Below are positions 7,837 through 17,088 of a DNA stretch of 64,000 bases, piece after piece. The position numbers and the translations under genes were made by a program. How positions within the stretch are numbered: position 1 is the first letter of the stretch; every line of letters begins with the position of its first letter. The DNA is from Pseudaminobacter soli (ex Zhang et al. 2022). GTDB lineage: Bacteria > Pseudomonadota > Alphaproteobacteria > Rhizobiales > Rhizobiaceae. Where the stretch lies: NCBI RefSeq assembly GCF_014595955.1, contig NZ_JABVCF010000003.1:1-64000 (forward strand). The letters are read 5' to 3'. The notes beneath the pieces were generated by a model. That model made no database searches. It saw nothing but the letters and a program-made list of their open reading frames with translations, and was not told the DNA's origin.

Positions 7837-9384
7837 TTACGCAGCCGCCAGAAGGTCGCCCTTGTCGAGATGGCCGTGGGCGAATTCGCGCGCGACCACG
7901 CCGCGTTTCAGCACCGTGACCCGGTCCGCCAACGTCAGGATCGTCTCCGGCTCGGTCGACAGCACCAGCACGGCCACCCCGCGGTCGCGCAACGACTTGA
8001 CGATGCGGATGACGTCTTCCTTGGCGCCGACATCCATGCCGCGCGTCGGCTCCGACAGGATCAGCACCTTCGGCAGTTCCGTCAGCCATTTTGCCAGCGC
8101 CACCTTCTGTTGGTTGCCGCCCGACAGGCTGCCCAAAGCGATGCCCGGCAGCGGCGGACGGATCTGCAGGTCCTTGATATGGCGCTGCGTGATATCCCGC
8201 TCACGGCCGGGGCGCAGGAAGAGGCGGTCGATCTTGTCGAGGATCGCGATCGAGACGTTCTTGTATACCGGCTCGGTGCGGAACAGCATCATGCGCCGGT
8301 TCTCCGGCACATAGGCGATCCCCGACCGGCGCGCGCTTGCCGTGGAGCGGAACGAGACCGGTCTGCCGTCCAGCCGGATCTCGCCTTCCGTTAGTCGGCC
8401 CTTGCCGAAGAGGGCGCGTGCAAGCTCCACCTGGCCGCACCCCATGAACCCGTAGACGCCGGTGATCTCGCCGCGGCGCAGGTCGATGGAGATATCCTGG
8501 ATCATCGAGCCGTCGCTCAGGCTGCGAGCGGAGAGCACCACAAGCCGGTTGTCGTCGCCGGAGAGCTCGGTGCTCTCGCCCATGTGCATCTCGGCGGTAC
8601 CGCGCCCGATCATGTGGGCAATGACACTGTCCTTGGTGAGCGCTGCCGTCTCTTCGGTGATGACCTTGCGACCGTTGCGGAACACCGTGATGCGGTCGGA
8701 AATCTCCAGCACGTCGTCGAGGAAATGCGAGATGAAGACGATGGTGCGCCCCTGGGCGCGCAGTCGGCGCAGCGCCTCGAACAGCCGCGCTACTTCGGGC
8801 GGCGAAAGCGCCGAGGTCGGCTCGTCGAGGATGATGATCCTGGCACCGGAAAACAGCACGCGGGAAAGCTCGATCAGTTGCTGGATGCCGACCGGCAGGC
8901 TGCCCATGCGCGCGGAGGGGTCTATGTCGAGGCCGAGGCTGGCGAGTTGCCGCTTCGCCTCGCGCTTCATCCGGCCCCAGTCCACCACGCCGCCGGCCAT
9001 CAGCGGCTGGACGCCCAGGAACACGTTCTCGGCGACGCTGAGGTCCGGCACGATCGACAGTTCCTGGTGAACCATGCCGATGCCGGCGGCGAGCGCGTCG
9101 GCGGGCGAGCGCAGTTGCACGGGCTGTCCGGCAACGCGCATCTCGCCCTCGAACCCGTGATAGACGCCGGCAATGATCTTCATCATCGTCGACTTGCCCG
9201 CACCGTTCTCGCCGACGAGGCCGTGCACCTCGCCCTCGGCAAGATCGAAGTCGACCTCCCGCAGCGCTTGGACGCCGCCGAAGGTCTTGGACACCCTGAC
9301 CATTTCCAGGATGGGCGCCGCGCGGGCACCATTGGGAGCCGGGGGCGAAGCGTCCCCGGCAATCAGGTCGACATTGTCAGCCAA
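7837..9384 (-). CDS. Sugar ABC transporter ATP-binding protein (two cassettes)
   Basis: A 515-aa RbsA/MglA-type protein with two nucleotide-binding domains. The first has a full Walker A (GENGAGKST, near residue 60) and Walker B/D-loop ([11 protein letters not shown]). The second has a degenerate Walker A (GFMGCGQVE), as is usual in this family, and the signature LSGGNQQKV near residue 405. It energises the permease encoded downstream. It sits 12 bases after the binding-protein gene, so the two are translated together. Confidence 0.92.
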   Translation of the reverse strand: MADNVDLIAGDASPPAPNGARAAPILEMVRVSKTFGGVQALREVDFDLAEGEVHGLVGENGAGKSTMMKIIAGVYHGFEGEMRVAGQPVQLRSPADALAAGIGMVHQELSIVPDLSVAENVFLGVQPLMAGGVVDWGRMKREAKRQLASLGLDIDPSARMGSLPVGIQQLIELSRVLFSGARIIILDEPTSALSPPEVARLFEALRRLRAQGRTIVFISHFLDDVLEISDRITVFRNGRKVITEETAALTKDSVIAHMIGRGTAEMHMGESTELSGDDNRLVVLSARSLSDGSMIQDISIDLRRGEITGVYGFMGCGQVELARALFGKGRLTEGEIRLDGRPVSFRSTASARRSGIAYVPENRRMMLFRTEPVYKNVSIAILDKIDRLFLRPGRERDITQRHIKDLQIRPPLPGIALGSLSGGNQQKVALAKWLTELPKVLILSEPTRGMDVGAKEDVIRIVKSLRDRGVAVLVLSTEPETILTLADRVTVLKRGVVAREFAHGHLDKGDLLAAA

Positions 9385-9396
9385 GGGATCGGCCGA

Positions 9397-10422
9397 TCAC
9401 ATCAGGAAGTTCTTCTGCAGCCAGAGATTGCCCGGTGCGGTATCGGCCGTGATCACCGGCCCATCCGCCCAGATGTAGTTCGGGATTTCCTTGCCGCTCT
9501 TCTCGCCGCCGACCACGGCCGCGACGCCGGCGGCCACCGCCCAGCCGTGGATACGGCTGGAAGGATTGCGCACCGTGGCGACCATGGTGCCGTCGAGGAC
9601 GGCATTCACCGCCGGCGGCATTGCGTCGACGCCGCCGATGACGATGCCGGTGCGGCCCTTGGCCTTCATCACGTTATGGGCAGCGAGCGCCATGTCGTCA
9701 TTGTGGAAGAAGGCGCCCGCGATGTCCGGATATTTCGTCAGCAGCGATTCCCAGATGCGGGCGACCTTGGTCACGTCCCAGTCGGCCGGCTGCTCGTCAA
9801 GCACCTTGACGTCCGGATAATTGGCGACGACTTCCTTGAAGCCCTTGGCGCGTCCTTGAGCGCCGGTGTGGCCGAGTGCGCCCTGGGTCATGATGACGTT
9901 GCCCTTGCCGCCGATCTTCTTCATGATTTCGGTGGTCACCACCGATCCCATGAAGATGTTGTCCGGTGCGATGAAGGTGTGCAGCGCCAGTTGGCCCTCC
10001 GGCGCCATCATCGTGTCCATGGCGATCACCGGCGTGCCGGCATCGATCACCTTCTTGATCGGGTCGTTGAGCGTGCCGATGCCGAAGGTCTGGAGCGCAA
10101 CGAAGTCCCACTTCTGGGTGGCGAGATTGTCGACTGCCGCGCGCTGCTTGGTGGCCGAGAGCTCACCGTCGAACCAGGTGATCTCGACATTCATCAGCTT
10201 GCCCCAGGCTTCGGCCGCCTGTTTGCCCTGCGCGCACCATGTCGCCTGCAGTCCGGCATTGCCCATCGCAGCCTTCAGCGGCTTTCCGGAAGGTTTCAAC
10301 TCCTGCGCGATAGCAGGATCGAAGCCAGCGGAGCCAATGAGTGCGCCGGCGAGAGCGGTGGCGCCAATTGCTTTGAAGATGTCGCGGCGTGTTTTGGATT
10401 CCTCGATAAGATCTTCTAGCAC
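9397..10422 (-). CDS. Periplasmic sugar-binding protein of the ABC transporter
   Basis: A 341-aa type-1 periplasmic binding protein (Peripla_BP_4). It carries a Tat/Sec-like signal: ESKTRRDIFKAIG, then a hydrophobic stretch ending near AIAQ. The start is set at the GTG at 10422 because a GGGAGGT Shine-Dalgarno lies 6 bases before it. The ATG at 10437 overlaps that ribosome-binding site and is unlikely. The mature protein contains TWFDGELSATKQRAAVDN and VIAMDTMMA, typical of ribose/galactose-type binders. As first gene of the operon it probably has its own promoter in the 460-base upstream gap. Confidence 0.88.
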   Translation of the reverse strand: MLEDLIEESKTRRDIFKAIGATALAGALIGSAGFDPAIAQELKPSGKPLKAAMGNAGLQATWCAQGKQAAEAWGKLMNVEITWFDGELSATKQRAAVDNLATQKWDFVALQTFGIGTLNDPIKKVIDAGTPVIAMDTMMAPEGQLALHTFIAPDNIFMGSVVTTEIMKKIGGKGNVIMTQGALGHTGAQGRAKGFKEVVANYPDVKVLDEQPADWDVTKVARIWESLLTKYPDIAGAFFHNDDMALAAHNVMKAKGRTGIVIGGVDAMPPAVNAVLDGTMVATVRNPSSRIHGWAVAAGVAAVVGGEKSGKEIPNYIWADGPVITADTAPGNLWLQKNFLM

Positions 10423-10886
10423 TGAAGTACCTCCCATTGTCCGGCAACTGCCGGCCTATGCCTATCGCCCGCGCCGGATCAATTCGCCCTCCTGAGAACT
10501 CCTCCTACTCATGAGGTATTTCTGCGCGTTTCGAAAAATTGGTCCGAAAACACCGAAAGGTCAACAAGCTACACGGTGTCGATCAACTGTATTTTACGGC
10601 GGTGAGACACGGCTGGCTGTCGGATGGACTCGGCTGCGAATGAGGATAGCTTGCCTAAGATCAATACGGCCGTGGCGGCAACATGACCTGGCGCTTACGG
10701 AACCCCGAATGGCAGATTGCCGTTCAGTAACGGCAGCGTGACCTGCGCTCGCATCAACTGGATCCCGGCTGTGACAAGCGTGCGATTGTGAACCTGGTAT
10801 AAATGGGCAATGTGCTTGAGTGAGTTCCACCTAGAATTCGCCCGCATGCGCGAAGAATTTAGCTGCGTGATCGACCGGAAACCCGC
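10423..10886. other. Intergenic region between divergent transporter and PBP genes
   Basis: No convincing gene is present. A perfect 7-bp hairpin with a CAGT loop lies at 10718-10735 (TGCCGTT/AACGGCA). It has no T-run, so it is not a classic terminator. The promoters of the sugar transporter (minus) and of the penicillin-binding protein (plus) must both lie here. I see no clear operator palindrome. Confidence 0.5.
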
Positions 10887-13049
10887 GTGACAGACAATCC
10901 GTTCAGCCGAAAGAAGCCAAAGGCGCCGAAGGGCGGCATCCTGCTCGCCATCGACGCCTGGATCGACTCCACCTTCTATGAGGCGGGCTTCAGGCTGGGA
11001 GAAGCGTGGGAGAACATCACGATCTTCTTCCGACGCTTTCGTGTGAAAGGCTGGCAACGTGTCGGCGCCGAGCTTCTCGGAGAAGGGTTGACGCTCGGCG
11101 CCGCCGGGTCTGTCGTCATGCTTGCGCTCGCGCAACCTTCCATGAACGCGACGGCCGGCGACTGGAAGAGCCAGGACGATTTCGCCGTCGCCTTCACCGA
11201 CCGACAGGGCAACGAGATCGGGCGCCGCGGCATCATCCAGCGCGACTCCGTTCCGGTCGACCAGATGCCCGACCACCTCATCAAGGCAGTGCTGGCGACC
11301 GAGGACCGGCGCTTCTTCGAGCATTACGGCATCGACTTCTTCGGACTGATCCGCGCCATGGCCGAGAACGTGCGCGCCAACTCGGTCGTCCAGGGCGGCT
11401 CCAGCCTCACCCAGCAACTCGCCAAGAACCTGTTTCTGTCCAACGAGCGCACCTTGGAGCGCAAGATCAAGGAAGCGTTCCTGTCGGTGTGGCTGGAATT
11501 CAATCTCTCCAAGAAGGAGATCCTCCAGCTTTATCTCGACCGCGCCTATATGGGCGGGGGCACGTTCGGCGTCGCCGCCGCGGCCGACTTCTATTTCGGC
11601 AAGGAGGTCAAAGATCTCGACCTGGCCGAGTCCGCCATGCTCGCCGGGCTCTTCAAGGCCCCCGCCAAATATGCGCCTCACGTGAACCTGCCGGCAGCGC
11701 GAGCGCGCGCCAACATCGTGCTCAACAACCTGGTCGAAAGCGGCTTCATGAGCGAGGGCCAGGTCCTCGTGGCGCGCCTGCACCCGGCCGACGTCGTTGA
11801 CCGCGGCAAGAGCAAGAGCCCGGATTACTTCCTCGACTATGCCTTTGAGGAAGCCAAGCGCCTGGCCGAGAAGTCGGGTGTGCGCTCAATGGTGGCGCGT
11901 ACGACGATCGATATGGACATCCAGCGGGCCGCCGAGGAGTCGCTGGAATTCAATCTGCGTCAGTACGGAAAGGAATACCGCGCCAGCGAAGGTGCCATCG
12001 TGGTGCTCGACACCAATGGGGCAGTGCGGGCGATCGTCGGCGGCCGTGACTATGGCGAGAGCCAGTTCAACCGTGCGACCCGCGCGGCACGGCAGACCGG
12101 GTCTTCCTTCAAGCCCTACGTCTACGCCACGGCCATGGAGCATGGCTTCAAGCCGAACTCCGTCATCTCCGACGGGCCGATCAGTTGGGGCGGCTGGGAG
12201 CCGAAGAACTACGGCCGCAACTATTCCGGTAAGACGACGCTCGCGATGGCGCTCATCAAATCCATCAACACCGTGCCGGTCAGGCTCGCCAAGGACCATC
12301 TCTCGATACCGCCGATCAAGGCGATGGCCGAGGCCATGGGGGTCGAGACGCCGCTCAACGGCCACAAGACGATGGTGCTCGGCACGTCCGGCATGACAGT
12401 GATGGACCAGGCGACCGGCTATAATGCCTTCGCCAATGGCGGCTTTGCCGGCACGCGCCATTCGATCCTTCAGATCCTCACCCATTCTGGCGAGGTCATC
12501 TACGATCACGACCGCGATGCGCCGAAGCCCCACCGGGTCCTTTCCGAACAGGCCGCCGCCTCGATGAACTCGATCCTCGTGCAGATTCCGGAGATCGGAA
12601 CGGCGCGGCGCGCCGCCCTGCCTGGCATCCGCTCGGCCGGCAAGACCGGCACGACCCAGTCCTATCGGGACGCCTGGTATGTTGGCTTCACCGGCAACTA
12701 CACCGCCGCCGTCTGGCTCGGCAATGACGACTACTCGCCCACGAACGAGATGACGGGAGGTTCTCTCCCGGCCATGGTGTGGCAGCGCCTGATGGCCTAT
12801 GCCCATCGCAACGTGGACCTGAAGCCGATCCCCGGCATCGAGCACCCGTTCGTGGATCCGAAGGTCTTGGCGAAGGCCGCAGAGGCCGAGAAGAAGCAAC
12901 AGGAGGCGCAGCCTGCCGCGTTCGAACCCGATCGTCCCGCCCCCCTCTCGCCTGCGACAACTCGATTCCTGCGCGGCCTCGCGCTGGAATTCAGCCAGGC
13001 TCCCGCCATTGCCGAGCCAGTCGGCCAGGAAAAGCTCTCTGCCCTCTGA
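10887..13049 (+). CDS. Class A penicillin-binding protein 1A family
   Basis: A 720-aa bifunctional peptidoglycan synthase starting at GTG 10887. A single membrane anchor lies at about residues 62-84. The glycosyltransferase 51 domain has ATEDRRFFEHYGID (catalytic Glu139) and QGGSSLTQQLAKN at 169-181. The transpeptidase domain has SSFK (residues 406-409), SIN (459-461) and KTGT (586-589), a full penicillin-binding catalytic set. It polymerises and cross-links glycan strands in the periplasm. The gene stands alone, with a different frame beginning 147 bases downstream. Length and domain order are normal for alphaproteobacterial PBP1A-like proteins. Confidence 0.95.
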   Translation: MTDNPFSRKKPKAPKGGILLAIDAWIDSTFYEAGFRLGEAWENITIFFRRFRVKGWQRVGAELLGEGLTLGAAGSVVMLALAQPSMNATAGDWKSQDDFAVAFTDRQGNEIGRRGIIQRDSVPVDQMPDHLIKAVLATEDRRFFEHYGIDFFGLIRAMAENVRANSVVQGGSSLTQQLAKNLFLSNERTLERKIKEAFLSVWLEFNLSKKEILQLYLDRAYMGGGTFGVAAAADFYFGKEVKDLDLAESAMLAGLFKAPAKYAPHVNLPAARARANIVLNNLVESGFMSEGQVLVARLHPADVVDRGKSKSPDYFLDYAFEEAKRLAEKSGVRSMVARTTIDMDIQRAAEESLEFNLRQYGKEYRASEGAIVVLDTNGAVRAIVGGRDYGESQFNRATRAARQTGSSFKPYVYATAMEHGFKPNSVISDGPISWGGWEPKNYGRNYSGKTTLAMALIKSINTVPVRLAKDHLSIPPIKAMAEAMGVETPLNGHKTMVLGTSGMTVMDQATGYNAFANGGFAGTRHSILQILTHSGEVIYDHDRDAPKPHRVLSEQAAASMNSILVQIPEIGTARRAALPGIRSAGKTGTTQSYRDAWYVGFTGNYTAAVWLGNDDYSPTNEMTGGSLPAMVWQRLMAYAHRNVDLKPIPGIEHPFVDPKVLAKAAEAEKKQQEAQPAAFEPDRPAPLSPATTRFLRGLALEFSQAPAIAEPVGQEKLSAL

Positions 13050-13196
13050 TCCTGCTTTTCGCTACGCGCCTCCGCTGCCTCCGGCCCGTTTCGCGAAGGC
13101 GCCGTCCAGCACGCTTCTCTTGTCACAGCGTCGGCCTTGTCGCGCGGGCCTCGGCAAGCTAGGCCGAAGCTCTCCCAGAAACTCAGGGCCAATACG

Positions 13197-13778
13197 GTGA
13201 GAACTGCGCTGCTTGCCCTTGTTGCACTTTCCGTCGCCATCGGCGGCGGCGCAGCCAGCGTCTGGTATGCGCTGCAGGCGCAGGAGGGGATCGGCGCCGT
13301 CACGATCGGCCGCTGGACCACCTACCCGGAACTCGGCACTCCGGACGCCAATCCCTATCTGCGGGCGCGAGTGGCCCGTGACGGGCTGCTGGCGCTCGGG
13401 CGCACCGAGGGTCTCTCTTTCGTCTCGGAACGCGATACGCGCGGCCGACTCATCCAGCGCCGATGCCGCTACACGATCAGAGGGACTCTCCCTCCAGCAA
13501 GGTTGTGGACGGTGCACGCCGCCGATACCGGCATGGCTCCGATCTCCTCCGCCGGCCGCCTCGGGAATTCGTTGAACTCCCAGAACGTGCTCTACGATGA
13601 CGCCAACTCGGTTGCGATCGCGGTAGGCAGGAACCCGGCCCCGGGCAATTGGCTGCCGGTTTCTGGTGACGGACGGATGCTTCTGGTGCTGACCCTCTAC
13701 GACACGCCCCTTTCCGGTGCCGGAGGAATGAACGGCGTGCGGCTGCCCGAGATCATCAATGACGGCTGCGATGCGTAG
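13197..13778 (+). CDS. DUF1214 domain membrane-anchored protein
   Basis: A 193-aa protein with an N-terminal signal-anchor (MRTALLALVALSVAIGGG) followed by the DUF1214 fold. Recognisable segments are IGRWTTYPELGTPDANPY, RCRYTIRG and LWTVHAAD. The start is placed at GTG 13197 because it begins right at the signal sequence; an in-frame TTG at 13137 would add 20 residues. It overlaps the next gene by 20 bases. DUF1214 and DUF1254 proteins occur as neighbouring small exported proteins in rhizobia. Their biochemical role is unknown. Confidence 0.8.
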   Translation: MRTALLALVALSVAIGGGAASVWYALQAQEGIGAVTIGRWTTYPELGTPDANPYLRARVARDGLLALGRTEGLSFVSERDTRGRLIQRRCRYTIRGTLPPARLWTVHAADTGMAPISSAGRLGNSLNSQNVLYDDANSVAIAVGRNPAPGNWLPVSGDGRMLLVLTLYDTPLSGAGGMNGVRLPEIINDGCDA

Positions 13779-14343
13779 TCAGTTGAAGAAGCGCAGTCTC
13801 TGGAAGGGCCTGGCCTACGCCCTTCTGCTCGGGCTCGTGGGCGCCGGCATCGTCCACATCGTCATCCTGCTGCTCATTCCCTCGTTCTCGGAGCGGAATG
13901 CCTGGGGCCGACTGGCCGATGTCGCAGATCTCGAGACGATGGTTCGGATCGACACTAGCGCCGCGGGGCCGCCTCTGATCAGCGGGACCGATCCGGCGTT
14001 CCTCTCCGCTGCCTGCCGCTTCGATCTCTCTGACGGCATCCTGCATGTCCAGGCGCCTGGCCATGTGCCGTTCTGGTCGGCCTCCGTTTATGACCGCGGC
14101 GGCTCCAACCTGTTCAGCCTCACCGACAGGTCGGGACCTGCGGGCCTCCTCGACGTTGTGGTGCTCACACCCGAACAGATGATTGACGTGCGCGCAGACC
14201 TTCCGCAGGAGTTCAGCCAGTCCGTCTTCCTGGAACTGCCCATGTCGGAGGGCATCATCGTCGTACGCGCTTTCGCGCCCGACGCCAGTTGGCGGCCCGC
14301 ACTGGAGGACTTCTTCCGTCGTTCATCGTGCAAGCTCGTTTGA
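13759..14343 (+). CDS. DUF1254 domain membrane-anchored protein
   Basis: A 194-aa protein with a membrane anchor at about residues 14-37 (LAYALLLGLVGAGIVHIVILLL). A periplasmic DUF1254-type domain follows with GHVPFWSASVYDRGGSNLFS. It overlaps the DUF1214 gene, showing translational coupling, so the two products probably act together at the envelope. ATGs at 13759 and 13771 are both possible starts. The function is not known for the family. Confidence 0.8.
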   Translation: MTAAMRSQLKKRSLWKGLAYALLLGLVGAGIVHIVILLLIPSFSERNAWGRLADVADLETMVRIDTSAAGPPLISGTDPAFLSAACRFDLSDGILHVQAPGHVPFWSASVYDRGGSNLFSLTDRSGPAGLLDVVVLTPEQMIDVRADLPQEFSQSVFLELPMSEGIIVVRAFAPDASWRPALEDFFRRSSCKLV

Positions 14344-14546
14344 GACTGGCCCTCCGTCGATCGCCTCAACGTCTCGCAGGCGACTGCACCGAGCATCGGT
14401 GCCGACTCGCCCGCCCCATCTTCGCTGGAGGCATAACGCTCGTATCTCACGCCCGGAAAGATGATCACGGTGGCGGAAAGCCCGTGCTGCCGCAGCGGCT
14501 CGTTCTCGCTCGCTTTATGCGGACGGAAAGCCAGTATGTTGCCCAT
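14088..14546 (-). CDS. Possible small hypothetical protein, C-terminus uncertain
   Basis: The minus-strand ATG at 14546 opens a frame starting MGNILAFRPHKASE and containing SATVIIFPGVRYERY. That pattern looks like a short conserved rhizobial protein. Only the first 65 or so residues lie outside the DUF1254 gene. Beyond that the frame runs antisense through it to 14088 and is Ser/Arg-rich, as expected of shadow sequence. The real stop has probably been lost by a frameshift, or the gene is a relic. Confidence 0.4.
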   Translation of the reverse strand: MGNILAFRPHKASENEPLRQHGLSATVIIFPGVRYERYASSEDGAGESAPMLGAVACETLRRSTEGQSQTSLHDERRKKSSSAGRQLASGAKARTTMMPSDMGSSRKTDWLNSCGRSARTSIICSGVSTTTSRRPAGPDLSVRLNRLEPPRS

Positions 14547-14613
14547 GCCCTTGCCCTCTGCAAACCGGAGCAAATCACGCAACGCCTCCGGACACGATAT
14601 CGCCACCAGAGAG

Positions 14614-14628
14614 TTAACGGGTCGCTAA
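14614..14628. promoter_or_regulatory. CtrA-like half-matching site
   Basis: TTAA-N7-CTAA at 14614-14628 differs by one base from the CtrA consensus TTAA-N7-TTAA. It lies 78 bases upstream of the DUF2336 gene start. Suggestive only. Confidence 0.25.
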
Positions 14629-14705
14629 CAAATCGCCGCTAGTTTTAGTGTTGCCTGACCGCCCTAGTTGGCTCCCGGTCAGTTGCGAGTGCGTGAGCGT
14701 TTCTT

Positions 14706-15743
14706 GTGTCGGCAGCTGATTTCCGGAACATTGTGGTGAGGAACGACGCCAGCAGGCCGGAACGCCTCTTTCGAGCAGCGGTTTCGGCATTTTGTTCGAT
14801 CACCCGGCCGACGCGCCGGGAAGTCGCGCAGCTCGAGGATTTGACGCTTCCGCTGCTCGATTTCGTTTCGATCGATGCCCGCCGATATGTCGCCGCGGCG
14901 CTCTCCGAGTGCCGCATTGCTCCGGCAGGCCTGATCTCTAGGCTGGCCGACGACCGGATCGACATCGCCGCACCGCTGCTATTGCGCTCGCCTTTGCTCC
15001 ACGACGTCGAGTTGATTGCCCTGATCGGCCGTCATGGTATTTCCCACGCCCGAGCGATCGCCCGCCGTCCCGGCTTGAACCCGACCATCGCCCAGTTGAT
15101 CCGGGCGCTCGAGGCGTCCGCCGATGCCCAGAAGAGCTTGTCGATGCGAATACCCGCTGCTCCGGTGCCACAGGCCGAGCCTGCCTCCGAACTCGCCCCA
15201 GCGGCTCAACTCAGCCAGCCGGTGGAGAGCGGCACCGCTGCGGATGAGGTGCGCGACCGGCTTAGGGAGATGATGATCCCGGCCGCCGCCCAGTTGCGCG
15301 ACCCGCGAACCATGCTGCCGGACGACCGAAATGTCTTCTCCAAGCTGAGGGATACGGCCCTAACCGGCAACAATGGCTTCTTCACCACTGCGCTTGCAGA
15401 TGCGCTGGGGATGAACCTCGAATCCGTCAGGCCTATCACCGCCGCGACCGGCTACTCCTTGTTGCTTTCGGCGTTGCGGTCGCTGGAGCTTCCCGAGGAA
15501 CAGGCGTTCCTCATTGCGGCCGCTGTTTTTCCGTCACAGTTCCCCCACTCGGAATCGATCCGGATCTTCCTCGGCCGCTATCGCGCGCTCGACCTCGACA
15601 TTGCCAGGGAACGGGTCCGCTCCTGGAAGCTGGAAATGGTCGCGAGTTGGATCAATCGAAACGCAGGCGGGGCGCGCAAGGCGTCGCTGGTGGCGGAAAA
15701 CTCGGACAGCGCCAAGCGCCCTGCCCTCGTCAGGGCTTCGTGA
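14706..15743 (+). CDS. DUF2336 domain-containing protein
   Basis: A 345-aa soluble, mostly helical protein starting at GTG 14706. It begins with a DUF2336-type repeat region (REVAQLEDLTLPLLDFVSID, ARRYVAAALSE) of HEAT-like character over residues 25-140. A Pro/Ala linker and a second helical domain follow. The family is confined largely to Alphaproteobacteria and has no established activity. It overlaps the 3' end of the convergent DUF1491 gene by 14 bases. Confidence 0.8.
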   Translation: MSAADFRNIVVRNDASRPERLFRAAVSAFCSITRPTRREVAQLEDLTLPLLDFVSIDARRYVAAALSECRIAPAGLISRLADDRIDIAAPLLLRSPLLHDVELIALIGRHGISHARAIARRPGLNPTIAQLIRALEASADAQKSLSMRIPAAPVPQAEPASELAPAAQLSQPVESGTAADEVRDRLREMMIPAAAQLRDPRTMLPDDRNVFSKLRDTALTGNNGFFTTALADALGMNLESVRPITAATGYSLLLSALRSLELPEEQAFLIAAAVFPSQFPHSESIRIFLGRYRALDLDIARERVRSWKLEMVASWINRNAGGARKASLVAENSDSAKRPALVRAS

Positions 15744-16074
15744 TAGCCAGCAGTTCCTCGATCCGATCCGGGTCTGCCTCGATCTCGACCACCCAGATAT
15801 CAGGGTCGAAGCGACGTTCCTTGTCCAGCCGCGCGGCGACCTGAACCTCTTCGCCTCTCAGGATTTCCGCAAAGAAGCGGTCATCCGGCCGCGCGCTGTC
15901 ATAGCTCGTCTGGGCAGCCGGACCGTAGAGGATGGTCTCGCCCGTACGCAGACGGCAGGTCACGAAGATCGCGCCCGCCTCGGTGGCGCCCCGATTGAGG
16001 ATCGCACCGTAGCCGCCGGCGGAGAACAGGCGCCGAAGCAGCGCCGATACGAACAGATCAGACGTTACGCGCAT
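15730..16074 (-). CDS. DUF1491 family protein
   Basis: A 114-aa protein starting MRVTSDLFVSALLRR, with AIFVTCRLRTGETILYGPA and a C-terminal DIWVVEIE segment. This pattern is diagnostic of the short, uncharacterised DUF1491 family of Rhizobiales. The frame extends 15 codons upstream, but the ATG at 16074 fits the family's usual N-terminus. The function is unknown. Confidence 0.85.
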   Translation of the reverse strand: MRVTSDLFVSALLRRLFSAGGYGAILNRGATEAGAIFVTCRLRTGETILYGPAAQTSYDSARPDDRFFAEILRGEEVQVAARLDKERRFDPDIWVVEIEADPDRIEELLAITKP

Positions 16075-16220
16075 TGGCGTGACCGGGAAGAGAACATCCT
16101 TTCGGCAAACCACGGCCACCGCGGCAAAGCAAGCGGTCAGTCGCTCTGCGCTCCTTCACCGCCCCTCTGCGCTGGCGCGAGCCGCCAACATAAGCGATTA
16201 GTGCGAACTGAAATGAAGTT

Positions 16221-16304
16221 CGTCATTCCCGACCTCGTGAGCGAGCGTGGCGAGTGGAGAGTGTCGGGAATCCAGGCCTCGGACTCGAAACCGCAAGGCC
16301 GAGG
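16221..16304. repeat. Palindromic intergenic repeat
   Basis: CGTCATTCCCGAC (16221-16233) faces GTCGGGAATCCAG (16263-16275) across a 29-base loop, giving a 9-bp stem ATTCCCGAC/GTCGGGAAT. A second short hairpin, CCTCGG/CCGAGG, follows immediately. The CGTCATTCCCG...CGGGAATCC arrangement is a familiar interspersed palindrome of alphaproteobacterial intergenic DNA. The rest of the gap 16075-16338 shows no gene. Confidence 0.6.
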
Positions 16305-16338
16305 TAGAATCTAGCTATGAAGACTGCAGCCCGCGCCC

Positions 16339-17088
16339 CTAATTGGTCAGCCCGATCTCCCGCATCTTTGCGTAAAGCGCCGGATTGGGCTCGCCGGTGA
16401 CCGGCAGGCCGAAGATCGATTCGAACTCGCGGATCGCTGACCGGGTCCTCGACCCCAGTATGCCGTCGATCTCGACGCCGTCGTTGCCGAATGCCTTCAG
16501 CCCTGCCTGTACCTTCTTGGTCAGGGCAGTCTGATCCTGCGCCTCGCCCTCCGTCGATCCGCGCGGCGCAGGCTGCGGGACGATCCCCGAGGTCGTGGGC
16601 GTGATCCCGAGTTGCATGAGCAGTGCTTCGTCTATGCTTCCGGAATCGGGCAGTCCAACACTCTGCCGATAGGTCTGGATCGCCCCGGTCGTCGCCGGGC
16701 CGGGCAGGCCGTCCACGGCTCCCTGGTAGTGCCCGAGTTGCTTCAGCACGTCCTGCACCTGCATGGCGACCCTGTCGGCCACGGGCGCGGGCGGCGAAGC
16801 CTGGGGGCGTTCGATCAGGAAAGTGGTCTCCGGTTCCTCCTCCTGTGGATACTGGTCCGGCCGGACGAAATCGCGAGTCGCGAAAAGGGCGCTGCGATGA
16901 ATGTGCGGCTGGTACCAGATCGCATTGGCCGAAACGTAGCAGAACGCCACCAGGAAAGCGGTAGACCCTCCCGCAATCATCGGATTGCGCGCGATCAGGG
17001 CGCCCAGCGACGCCATGCCGCCTGTCGCCCGGCTCGGGCGAGCCTTGGCCTTTGACTTGCGCTTAGCTGGCTTTGCGGAGCGCGCCAT
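16339..17088 (-). CDS. Membrane-anchored protein with two peptidoglycan-binding domains
   Basis: A 249-aa protein. The first 25 residues are very basic (MARSAKPAKRKSKAKARPSR). A single membrane helix lies near residues 37-58, and a Pro/Glu-rich periplasmic linker follows. Two PG_binding_1 units come next: VQDVLKQLGHYQGAVDGLPG at about 112 onward, and KKVQAGLKAFGNDGVEIDGILG at about 190 onward. It probably tethers the inner membrane to the wall. Its start overlaps the end of the histidine kinase gene by 26 bases on the same strand, so it is expressed with the kinase. Confidence 0.85.
   Translation of the reverse strand: MARSAKPAKRKSKAKARPSRATGGMASLGALIARNPMIAGGSTAFLVAFCYVSANAIWYQPHIHRSALFATRDFVRPDQYPQEEEPETTFLIERPQASPPAPVADRVAMQVQDVLKQLGHYQGAVDGLPGPATTGAIQTYRQSVGLPDSGSIDEALLMQLGITPTTSGIVPQPAPRGSTEGEAQDQTALTKKVQAGLKAFGNDGVEIDGILGSRTRSAIREFESIFGLPVTGEPNPALYAKMREIGLTN

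Noticed and set aside
8584-10419. Long plus-strand frame (about 611 codons) opposite the sugar ABC genes
   Set aside because: It is antisense to an ATPase and a binding-protein gene with clear motifs. Its product is His/Arg/Asp-rich with no domain, as expected of a GC-rich shadow.
10718-10735. Hairpin as a terminator between the transporter and PBP genes
   Set aside because: The stem is perfect but short, there is no T-run on either strand, and both flanking genes start rather than end near it.
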